From Coemansia sp. RSA 1804 (Eukaryota; Kickxellomycota; Kickxellomycetes; Kickxellales; Kickxellaceae), in the NCBI GenBank assembly GCA_027578815.1, contig JANBTH010000585.1, forward strand, positions 1 to 14,364: 14,364 bases of DNA. Reading direction: 5' to 3'. Shown here piece after piece: positions 1 through 8,205 of this stretch. The translations under genes and the position numbers were made by a program. Each line of letters begins with the position of its first letter. Position 1 is the stretch's first letter. The notes below the pieces were generated by a model. That model saw only the letters and a list, made by a program, of their open reading frames with translations. It was not told the origin of the DNA and made no database searches.

Positions 1-642
1 AAAAAGAGCCCAAAACAAAGACAAGGAGGGAGGCAGGTGATTTTAAACAAGTGAGTAAGCGTGTGCTTTGGTTGTTTGCTAAAAGACAAACCCGATATAT
101 ACAAAAAAAGCTAGTTCATACACACTACCCGGTTACGCAATGGAGTTCTACTTCTTTTCTTCAAACACATCAGGAGAAGACAACAGTTTCCGCTAATTGA
201 AAATGGAGAAAAAGGTATTGTCGATTGATATTGAAATGGGTATATGCCGTTTAGGCAATCAAAAAAGCAACTTTTAAGCGGGCCGCATATACTGAAATAA
301 AAACAAAAGTACAGATACACCCGCTATTTATGGCGCTGTCTCTGGCTAGACTATATTTCGGATAAAGGTGGCGGTGATGACTCCAGCAAGCTATGCAGCT
401 TGAGGGAGGAGACTGTGGTTATAATAATTATCTACTTCCAAAAAGAGCTGCAACACAACAAATGAAATACAAAAATAGATAACAAAAACAGGGAGCAAGA
501 GCAGAAAATTATCTTTTTCTTGCTGCTCTTGCGTGTGGTTGGCGTCGGCTTGAGAGTCGAGAAAATAATGAATGTGCCGGATGTAGAATGTTTGGAGGTC
601 CAGAAAAAAAAGAGAGAGAATGGGAAAAGAATCGGCAAGAGC

Positions 643-665
643 TGGACAGGCGTGTTGCCTGTCCA
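643..665. repeat. Perfect inverted repeat (9-bp stem, 5-nt loop)
   Basis: TGGACAGGC at 643-651, loop GTGTT, then its exact reverse complement GCCTGTCCA at 657-665. It sits inside the purine-rich half of the strand-asymmetric region. It could be a palindromic protein-binding site or an RNA hairpin in a leader; the sequence alone does not say which. Confidence 0.8.
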
Positions 666-802
666 CATCATGCGCATTTTAGCATCGGCTTCGGAAAGCT
701 TGGAACCGGCACTGCCAAAGGAAAAGAAAAGAAGGCAAGGCAATATGTGTGGATGGAGAAGATGGACAGATATAGAAAAGGGGGGAGCGTCCGGCTGGAC
801 GC

Positions 803-1660
803 TTGCCGCAAACTGAAGGAGGCACGGCTGCTGTGTCCCTGTCTTTCTCTTGCCCAGGTTTGCCGCAGTCTTGGCCATCGCCAGCTGGCAACGAAAATAA
901 ATCCTTGGGAGTTGTCTTCCATTTTCCAATTGTCCTGCTCCTCCTGCTGCTGCAAAAAAAGCGCTTTGTTCTGGCCTCCTCCTCCCCCTCTTTCGGCATG
1001 TGCGAGTTTTGGCAACAACAATGTGCGCGTCTTGACGCCATGAATTTGTTTTTTCTCTTCTTCTTTTTGCATACTCCCTCCACGCTGCGACTCCACCCAT
1101 TTTTCCCCACCAACATTTCCTTCATTGCTCAAGCACAGCTCCCTTCCCAATCGACAGGTCATCAGACAGCGCCTTCTGGGTTCCTTTTTTCTGTTCCCTG
1201 GGTGCAGAGGACAATTTTATCCATTCGGCATACATGCACCGGCATCATCCATATTCTGAACGCAAGTAGGCGAACAAGTAGTGCTGGAGCCAAACGCATA
1301 TTTTTACAAATGAAGCTAGCGTTACATGTGATGCGGACACCGATATTAATAATTAAAGCTGGAGCTGTTTCCACCATCAGCACCCTGCCTTGTTTTTCGT
1401 GTCATTTCATTGAAAGAGTTGTAACATCTCACAGTACCTATCCAATGTTTGGCCCATGGATTTATACTGCAATCCTGCAAATGTACATCAATACTCCTCG
1501 CCTCTATCCCCGCGCTTCCTCACTTTCTTGTTGTTTCTTGCGTAGCACCAGATGCACTTCCAACACCAACATCAACATCATCAAGCAGACAGGGCCACTG
1601 TCTCTAAAAGGCAAGTCTAAAAGTCCTAGTCATTGTGTCTGCGTATCATTGTTTAAGTAG
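803..1660 (+). other. Long unassigned open frame (285 codons), probably not coding
   Basis: This frame is open for 285 codons from an ATG at 803, with a second in-frame ATG at 1043. The predicted product is dominated by Leu, Phe, Pro, Ser and Thr encoded by C/T-rich DNA in the first 120 codons, and it matches no family I recognise. The opposite strand also has open frames of 164 and 222 codons over the same stretch. That is what a strong polypurine/polypyrimidine bias does, since both strands then lack stops. From about 1200 to 1660 the bias is weaker yet the frame stays open, so a lineage-specific gene cannot be excluded. Confidence 0.2.
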
Positions 1661-2359
1661 CATACTATGTTTTGTTGTTACTTGTGAGCAGGTTCAGCTT
1701 ATCTAAGCCCTTGCTGATCTGTTCGCTGAACTGCTTGCTTGTTTTTTCTTTCGGTTTGTTCCCTATGCGTCCTTTATTGCAATATTCCTGCCTTCAAGGG
1801 GTTTTCTCTTATGACCTTGCATATAATATTTTAAAAGACAGTATATGCTTGCTGTCGCCTACATATATGCGCTAATTTATTATATATAGCACATGGATGG
1901 CCGATTGCAAAAGGCAAGCTTTGTTTTCATCTTTTTCCTTGGGGCGGTACAAACATTTATTTCACCATTTGTCACATATCTTTCTCACTGTCAGACGCAA
2001 CTATCAGCAGTGTGAGCGCCACATATTATTTTATGCATCGGAGATAGAACACTCTGCGGCCATTTTAAACTGTCTTTATAACCAGCACACCGAGTCATTC
2101 GCTAGAGAAGGTACCAACAAGAGGATAATGATATGCACACGTAATCTCGAATCACAAAACGCAAACAACGTTATCGTAGGTTTCAAACAGCACATCCCAA
2201 CCAAATAACCAGCTAATAGTAACCTTTGCAAGGCTCTACAGACCGCAAATGACTATCTGTTGATAGTTGTGTCTTTAAAGCCTAAACGATTCGCATGTAA
2301 TTCAATATGGTTGCAATCATACTTGTTGTCAAAATTAAAACTAAGAAAATAAGACCTCT

Positions 2360-5002
2360 CTATGCAATTGTAAACACCGGAGAGTCCCAGACCTGGAAGT
2401 CAGCAGAATTATCAGGATTGCCAAGTGGACGAAGGAATGCGGCATGAATGCTATAACTGCCAGTAGGTACCTGTACTGCATTGGTAAGTTCCTCGTCTGT
2501 AAACACAGTACTGTTAATCGCAAAGTTTATAATTGGTAAACTGCATAGCGGACAGGTGTGTGGCACAAACTTGAAATATCCATCTGGCAAATATCCAACA
2601 GCCTTTTTTGCAGAGTTCACAAGCTGGACAAACCCAAGATGAGAGGGCAACGCCATACTGAAGAATACGCTGGCAGTTCTATTTTCTGAGATTGTCAATG
2701 GGCCCGGAACGAGAGGCATACCAGAGTCATCGCGAATAGAAGGGAACCCACTGCTAGGAGGTGCAAGCACATCCAGCTTGCTATAGTCGCCGCTGTATCC
2801 CGAATAGGGAACCCTGTAGACGCTTGTAGTTGCTTCGTTAGCCCACTGTAGCTTGAACTCGAGAGCACCGCCAAAGAACCACTTGTCGCTGTTGTCGAGA
2901 ACAGTGGGGGCAATAATGGCCACAGTGTATGTTGCTTTTTGGCCAGCCTTAACCACTTTAGGTGGGTTAAAGAGTTTGATTGCAGGTTTCGAATTGTCCG
3001 TTCCGTCTGAGGAGCTGGCGCCTTCAAAAACAGCTGGCGTGTAGGCTATGCTTCCATTTGGATAGTACATAGAGAGGGCTGCAGACGCACTGTTATCGAT
3101 GGTAACATACATATCCTTGTACTTGTCGGTGTTTGTTAATGTGATATTGCGTACGCTCCAGAGCTCGCTACCCACAATGGTACTTGCATACTCCGACGAC
3201 GAGCAATCGGTCGTGCTGTTAAGGGATAGTCTGGGTGGGAATATTTTTGCTCTCGCCTTTACTGCATCGTAAACGTTAATCAGACCGGAACCAATCTTGT
3301 AAGGGTGCTCGAGAATGCCAGTGCTAGGGTTTGCAATTGGACTTGCCGTTGTCGATAGAAGATCGTTAATCTCGTCTACAGACAAATTGGGACGCCCTTG
3401 CTTGAGCAAAGCAACAGCCCCAGAAACAAAGGGACATGCCATTGACGTTCCCGACATGACAAAGTATCCGCCGTACTTTACAGGAATAGTAGAGTAGATG
3501 TTACCACCGGGGGCCATGATATGGGGGGAAATGTTGAGGTACGGGTCAGGCCCCATAGAACTATAAACCGAAACCTGTCCAGCAGTGTCCGTGGCTGGAA
3601 TATAATAGGTCTTGCTTGTCGGTCCATTCACCTTAGTTGGGCCAGCAGCAATCATATCCAAGATAATCAGTCCGTCTTCTGGTGTCACCGTAATAACCGA
3701 GGCATTCACACCTATGAACGTCGGGTAGATAAGGCCCGGTTTGTTGTTAATCATAATGATAGCCGTCGCACCAGCCTTTTGTAATATGGGCACCATTAAT
3801 TTATGGCTGCATTCGGGCTGTATGGTGAAAATGGCAACCTTTCCAGTCAAATCATCGGTAACATTCCCACAGCCACCTGGATTAGAAGTAATTGTTGGAG
3901 CGACGATCGGAGTCTCCGTGTCAATGGAGAACGGATGTCCAAGGGATGTGGACAGCGTAGCCCGCACAGACTTTGAGGACTTTGAGTTTCTCACACTCAA
4001 ATTCGCAACCGTATAGTTCCAGTTTTGGACGGATCCCACATTAATAACCCCGTTACTCACCGCAGGCGAGCTGGCTGTGAAGAGCCCGCCCTGGCCATCA
4101 TTGCCCGATGCTGCAACAACCACAGTGCTATTCTTTACGATGTTGGCCGCTGCTACTGAAATTGGCTCGTCGGGCCAGCTGCCGCCGCCAAGCGAAAGAC
4201 TAATGATGTCCAATTTATCCTTGAATGCCATCTCAAGCCCCTTTAATATTATATCGTCAGACGAGCTACCTTTACCGCTGGCAGAGTTGCATCCAAAAAC
4301 ACGATACATTCCCAGAGTTGCGTCTGGAGCAACACCACGCACGATTGGTCCTTGTCCAGCAATAATACCAGCAACGTGGGTTCCATGTCCTACACAGTCC
4401 AGCGGATATGGACCTGGCTTGGTTTCTTCGTTGCCAACTGCAGGGTTGTAGTCGTCTCCCACAAGATCCGAGCCATATTGCCACATACACCCCTTGGTCT
4501 TCCAGCAGCGACCAAGCTCAGGGTGCATGTAGTCAACGCCGGTATCAACAATTCCAATCTTGATGCCTTTTCCGGTAAGCCCAAGCTCGTTGACAGCCTT
4601 CTCCACACCTGTGGGTTTGTGTGGATAGGAATACGGATAATTGGCGCTAGAGCCTCTGCTCTGACTGGAAGTGGTATAATACCTTGCTGGCCACACACGC
4701 TTGACCTTGTCAACGCTTGCCAGGTCAAATGGAGTAACTGAACTGTCGGCTCTGACAGCTATTCCGTTAAAGACCTCAGTGTAGCGGTGGTTTACGTTGA
4801 CGCCTGGCATTGAATGGTAATGGTCAACATGGGCTTCCGACGCATTGTCCTCAAACTGAATAATGTATAAACCAGGGCTGGTTTTCACATATGAAGGGTA
4901 GGAGTAAACTCTCTTGTGAATCTCGCGGGTTGCAATAAAACTAGTGCTTGCAACCCCATACAAGAGAGATAACAAAACGCATCTAACAATAAATGCATTC
5001 AT
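2360..5002 (-). CDS. Secreted subtilisin-like serine protease (S8, PA domain)
   Basis: An 880-residue, single-exon extracellular endoprotease of MEROPS family S8A, resembling fungal minor-extracellular-protease/C5a-peptidase-like subtilases. I start at the ATG at 5002 because the next residues (Met-Asn-Ala-Phe-Ile-Val-Arg, then a hydrophobic stretch) form a good signal peptide; the frame stays open 29 codons further upstream, but that extension hides the signal. Order: signal peptide about 1-20; inhibitor I9 propeptide about 44-109; catalytic domain about 143-576 with Asp153 (IVDTGVD), His206 (GHGTHVAG), oxyanion Asn301 (ASGND) and Ser520 (GTSMACP). A protease-associated (PA) domain is inserted at about 354-460. 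A C-terminal Fn3-like region follows, with the family motif VPYSGYSGDY near 731-740. All catalytic residues are present and several N-glycosylation sequons (e.g. NST, NVT, NAS) fit secretion. The role is probably nutrient proteolysis or wall/host protein turnover; the substrate is not inferable. Very confident on family. Confidence 0.95.
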   Translation of the reverse strand: MNAFIVRCVLLSLLYGVASTSFIATREIHKRVYSYPSYVKTSPGLYIIQFEDNASEAHVDHYHSMPGVNVNHRYTEVFNGIAVRADSSVTPFDLASVDKVKRVWPARYYTTSSQSRGSSANYPYSYPHKPTGVEKAVNELGLTGKGIKIGIVDTGVDYMHPELGRCWKTKGCMWQYGSDLVGDDYNPAVGNEETKPGPYPLDCVGHGTHVAGIIAGQGPIVRGVAPDATLGMYRVFGCNSASGKGSSSDDIILKGLEMAFKDKLDIISLSLGGGSWPDEPISVAAANIVKNSTVVVAASGNDGQGGLFTASSPAVSNGVINVGSVQNWNYTVANLSVRNSKSSKSVRATLSTSLGHPFSIDTETPIVAPTITSNPGGCGNVTDDLTGKVAIFTIQPECSHKLMVPILQKAGATAIIMINNKPGLIYPTFIGVNASVITVTPEDGLIILDMIAAGPTKVNGPTSKTYYIPATDTAGQVSVYSSMGPDPYLNISPHIMAPGGNIYSTIPVKYGGYFVMSGTSMACPFVSGAVALLKQGRPNLSVDEINDLLSTTASPIANPSTGILEHPYKIGSGLINVYDAVKARAKIFPPRLSLNSTTDCSSSEYASTIVGSELWSVRNITLTNTDKYKDMYVTIDNSASAALSMYYPNGSIAYTPAVFEGASSSDGTDNSKPAIKLFNPPKVVKAGQKATYTVAIIAPTVLDNSDKWFFGGALEFKLQWANEATTSVYRVPYSGYSGDYSKLDVLAPPSSGFPSIRDDSGMPLVPGPLTISENRTASVFFSMALPSHLGFVQLVNSAKKAVGYLPDGYFKFVPHTCPLCSLPIINFAINSTVFTDEELTNAVQVPTGSYSIHAAFLRPLGNPDNSADFQVWDSPVFTIA

Positions 5003-6719
5003 GGTTAGAGTTCCTGGTAAATGGTTTCCAAATCTTTTTCTTGGTAATAGAAACCGCACTATAAATTTACAGAATTGTAGAGTAAACATCGTTGTATATT
5101 AGTAGCAACTTTCTAGGATGTCAAGACTATACAAAATGTAGTTGCCGTATTTAACATAGGCTTGTACTTACAACTTATAAGGCACGGCCTCTACTAAGAA
5201 CAGGCAGCAATTGCGTTTAGCAATCCCAACACAGCAGAATCACTGAAAACACCAGTCTGTACGCGTGTACTTGGTCACAGAATAAAACAAGGTAGATATT
5301 TAAGAGAAAAGCTAAATTGGTAACAACGCTCAAGGATATGTGAATACCTGTTTGCTATACCGATGCTGGGTGTTCATGGTTGGGAGTTTATATAAAATTC
5401 TACTTGCCGGGTTTCTAGAATGTTTAGCTTTTTAATATCAATGTTTTTGACAGAAAAGGGTGTATCTTCTTTCATGTTATTCTGGTTTATGTGGGTTGTT
5501 TCCGAGGACATGCCCTTTTTGACGTTTAATGCGGAATGGCAATCTGCTTTGCATCCTCGGTGCGTATTCGTCGCCCTGAAATCATATATGCAAGCTACCT
5601 CTTATTTTCAGACAAATATGTCAAGTGTCTTGATGACGATCGTAAGAGCTTATTGTATACTTGGTCCACAACTTGGACGATCAGTCGAAAATGTGAAAGA
5701 CAGGCAAAATATAGAAAAAAAACGCATTTCACACATACAAAAACGCATTCTGCTATCACGACTCAATTGTGCTATTGTAGAACCGTATACATAGAAAAGG
5801 TAAACAAAATTCATATGCAAAAGTAAGGACATGACGTGTGGCAATTGTGTGAAATCTCATACACATGATGGATGGTCTATTATTGGGGTTGTCTTTGCGG
5901 AAATACAATATCTTTGTTAACAAAAAAGCTAAACAATTGCAGGGTTAATGCATGTATGCCAGCTTTACACCAAAATAACACATTGCTGCTTACGTTTGTT
6001 GATTTTGACAAGTAAAAATTGTGCAACTATTTTTGGGATTTTTCGTTTTATATAGAGTTTTAGAATCCTCTAATAATATTTTTCTTGCAAAGTTTGATTT
6101 AAATGGCTAGGAAAAGATATGGAAATCGTGGTGAATTAAAATTTTCTAGATATATTTTGTTGGAATGCATATTGTTCATAGCCACTGCTCTAGGCGACTA
6201 TGAATGCGGCCGCGTAGATTAGATAAAGTTGAATGATTAGTCAATAGAAAATTATGAAGCGAAATCTCGTAAACCAGGAAATCCCGTACCAAATTTTGCA
6301 GACCAAAACCTGGCCTAAAGAGAAAATCATATTTAGAAGATTAGCTGAACTTCATCGTATAGTAAAATACATTGCTGATAAATCGGTTTATGGTTGTAAA
6401 TCGATTATGTAAAAAATAACTATGTTCTTTCAAAAAAAAGTTCATATATTTGTACACAAAACAAAAACCTCCATGGTTGCGCAATATTTGAGAGTAGGTG
6501 GCTAACCTGGTACAAGGTTTGGAGCATTCCAGCGCGAGATTGTTAGAGAAGATTCTCCGCTCCTTTGGAACTAGACCCCGCAGCACCACCTTGATCCGTT
6601 AGTAAAACACCATAATCAACATGTATCTGTAGTGGTGATTAAGAAAATCCACTTGCAAACCCACCACCAACAGTTGCGTAGCTGCATACAAGCTGTAAAA
6701 CTGCGTTATTTTATTTGAG
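5003..6719. other. AT-rich intergenic region between subtilase and CENP-X genes
   Basis: Most of this 1.7 kb is AT-rich with short open frames only. The longest are 5420-5794 and 5536-5826 on the plus strand, overlapping in two frames and matching nothing I know. A TATA-like TTTATATAAAA lies at about 5387-5397, and an 11-bp direct repeat (AAAAACGCATT) occurs near 5718 and again near 5739. The stretch at 6474-6602 is noticeably GC-richer than its surroundings and is listed separately. The left end should hold the subtilase promoter and leader, the right end the CENP-X promoter. Confidence 0.6.
6474..6602. other. GC-richer island of unknown nature, possible exon or remnant
   Basis: A compact stretch of higher GC inside an AT-rich spacer. 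On the plus strand a frame runs from about 6498 after a TAG (acceptor-like GAGAGTAG) to a stop at 6600-6602, giving a 34-residue Leu/Arg-rich, helix-like peptide. On the minus strand the same DNA is preceded by TTACTAAC followed by GGATCAAG, which resembles a canonical branch point plus 3' splice site. Either strand could carry a terminal exon, or this may be a decayed gene. No homology is recognised, and I cannot choose a strand. Confidence 0.25.
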
Positions 6720-7149
6720 ATGAACGAGTCAAAGATAAAACCGGTATGTATTAGACATTGCAATACAAAAGATGCACATTATTCACAGTCAACGCATTGG
6801 CCACATTAAAAATGTATTTATATATGAAGTAGGAGACACTCGAGGCTATTTTTAAGAGTGTGTGGGAAAAATCAAACACTTCCAGTAAGTCTAAAAATAT
6901 TATTGTATGTGGGCATCTTTGCTCATTGTCGTTTATGTTAGTTGTAAACTAAAAGGTGTTAAATGTTTTTATGTCAGTGACATTGTAGTTCGAGGGGATG
7001 CGCTGGAGCTATCCACCGAGTTCCTGCTTCTTTTTGTGAAGGAGGCGCTTGAACGAGCCAAAGCCAAACGGACAGATCCTGAAGGAAGCAAGCAAGTAGA
7101 TGAATCGGATTTAGAAAAAATACTTGCACAGTTGTTGTTGGATTTTTAA
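6720..7149 (+). CDS. CENP-X / MHF2 histone-fold protein, three exons
   Basis: A small histone-fold protein (78 residues by my model) that pairs with CENP-S/MHF1. In the family this dimer or tetramer works in the inner kinetochore (CCAN) and with FANCM-type helicases in DNA repair. Proposed exons: 6720-6743, 6833-6884 and 6989-7149, with introns 6744-6832 (GTATGT...AGTAG) and 6885-6988 (GTAAGT...TTGTAG). Together they total 237 nt, divisible by three. The middle exon gives ETLEAIFKSVWEKSNTS, and exon 3 gives IRGDALELSTEF and ends EKILAQLLLDF. As I recall the human protein, this matches its -KVSGDAL- and C-terminal LEKVLPQLLLDF without gaps across both junctions. The 6907 ATG seen in an unspliced reading lies in intron 2 and is not the start. 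AATAAA at 7160-7165, 11 nt after the stop, is a likely poly(A) signal. Family confident; the first exon is the weakest part. Confidence 0.85.
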
Positions 7150-7159
7150 CAAGAAGCAG

Positions 7160-7165
7160 AATAAA
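7160..7165 (+). terminator. Poly(A) signal AATAAA for the CENP-X gene
   Basis: AATAAA lies 11 nt after the CENP-X stop codon and before the end of the convergent MoaC gene (stop at 7205-7207). Its position suits a plus-strand polyadenylation signal. The two 3' UTRs must be very short or overlap. Confidence 0.5.
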
Positions 7166-7204
7166 AGTAGTTTAACACTAAGCATAGACATTTGATTAGC
7201 CAAG

Positions 7205-7816
7205 TTATTCCTGCTTCCAGTGGCCGCTCTTTCCACCGGTCTTTTCAACAACCTTGATACCGTCGATGGTCATTTCCTTTGTAACCGCTTTGCACATATC
7301 AAAGACCGTCAACGCAGCTACCGAGACAGCTGAGAGTGCCTCCATCTCCACACCCGTTTCGCCTTTGCACTTGACCGTGGCCTTAATATTGACAGCACAT
7401 TCAAATGGCAATGCGTTTGCATTTTCATCAAGACCCAGGTCCACGGATACCTTGGTGAGGTTGATTGGATGGCAGAGCGGAATTATCTGTGAGCATGCCT
7501 TGGCTCCTTGTATTCCTGCCACTTGAGCCACAGTCAGGACATTGCCCTTTTTAATTTTGTCTGCTTTAATGAGATCGTATGTTTCCCGATGCATCAGCAC
7601 ACGACCACGAGCAATTGCCGTTCGCAATGTTGGCTGCTTTGCGCTTACATCAACCATGTGTGCATTGCCTTCCTCGTCTATGTGAGTCAACGCTGGTTTG
7701 CTTGGCATATCAGCAGTGCTTTTCGTTGTATACATGGATACTATTAGGCCATTTGCTTTTGACGGGGCAAGACGGCGAGCGCTAGCAACGCAGCGTGAAA
7801 CAAAAGGCGTGAACAT
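7205..7816 (-). CDS. MOCS1B: Cyclic pyranopterin monophosphate synthase (MoaC / MOCS1B)
   Basis: A 203-residue single-exon enzyme that converts the MoaA product, 3',8-cyclo-7,8-dihydro-GTP, into cyclic pyranopterin monophosphate, the first stable molybdenum cofactor intermediate. The MoaC core starts near residue 42. Family residues are in place: His116 in IIPLCHPI, Glu157 and Glu159 in GVEMEALSA, Asp173 and Lys176 in TVFDMCKAV, and the C-terminal GGKSGHW. The first 35 or so residues (MFTPFVSRCVASARRLAPSK onward) are Arg-, Ser- and Ala-rich without acidic residues, which predicts a mitochondrial presequence and supports the 7816 start; Met28 is a less likely alternative. It lies downstream of MoaA on the same strand, 389 bp away. 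A TATA-like TTTATATAAT on the minus strand near 8080-8090 suggests its own promoter. In many animals and fungi the MoaA and MoaC activities are in one fused gene; here they are separate. Confidence 0.97.
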   Translation of the reverse strand: MFTPFVSRCVASARRLAPSKANGLIVSMYTTKSTADMPSKPALTHIDEEGNAHMVDVSAKQPTLRTAIARGRVLMHRETYDLIKADKIKKGNVLTVAQVAGIQGAKACSQIIPLCHPINLTKVSVDLGLDENANALPFECAVNIKATVKCKGETGVEMEALSAVSVAALTVFDMCKAVTKEMTIDGIKVVEKTGGKSGHWKQE

Positions 7817-8205
7817 GTTTCTAATAGAATTTTGAGTTTTTTTACAGAATAAAACAAAAAAGATGTTGTAAGAATAATATAATAGCCGATGGTAATGAAA
7901 AGAAAAAACCGAAAAATTATAGTTTTTACAAGCAGAATACTATCTAAATGTCTAAAGTTACAAAATGTGCAGAATAAGCTCGACTCTTTGAGAAACGCTA
8001 TTATGGTAGTAGCATAATGTGTGAGCGTGTCAAAATGTCAGGAATAAGGAAAGACAGGCATTGTAACACATAATAGCATTATATAAATAATAGAAACCGA
8101 TTCCTTGTTGATTTAAACGTACTAACTAGATCATCTTTAGTCGATAACCGAAAACTGAAATATTGATAATGATGTACAAGGAGAATAGACGCAATATGTT
8201 AAGAA
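7817..8205 (-). promoter_or_regulatory. MoaC promoter / MoaA 3' region
   Basis: This 389-bp AT-rich spacer between the MoaA stop and the MoaC start has no credible ORF. Read on the minus strand it has a TATA-like element near 8080-8090, T-rich tracts near 7845-7925, and a leader just before the MoaC ATG. It separates two complete reading frames; I see no strong donor at the MoaA 3' end that would splice the two into one protein. Confidence 0.5.

Larger units (their letters stand above)
1..2359. other. Long intergenic / leader region without a recognised gene
   Basis: I find no protein family in any frame of this 2.36 kb. The plus strand is purine-rich from about 590 to 825 and pyrimidine-rich from about 830 to 1200, which depletes stop codons on both strands and produces long overlapping open frames with no sensible composition. 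On the minus strand, 1-660 reads like a fungal promoter and leader: T/C-rich, with several acceptor-like sites such as TTTCAG and TTGCAG. It could be the 5' region of a leftward gene outside the window. A perfect hairpin lies at 643-665, and an imperfect CAACAC/CATCAA triplet run at about 1560-1585. From 1662 to 2359 it is AT-rich with nothing recognisable. Confidence 0.5.

Noticed and set aside
5003..5089. 29-codon N-terminal extension of the subtilase
   Set aside because: The extension places a basic stretch before the evident signal peptide at the 5002 ATG; a leader-region reading is more likely.
5420..5826. Two overlapping plus-strand frames of 124 and 96 codons with a TATA-like element just upstream
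   Set aside because: No family match, A/T-driven composition, and the TATA-like site is too close (about 25 nt) to the first ATG to leave room for a normal start; not called as genes.
6907..7149. 80-residue CENP-X reading starting at the ATG at 6907
   Set aside because: Its first 27 codons are intron sequence (GTATGT overlaps the ATG and the stretch has no family match); the spliced model fits the family better.
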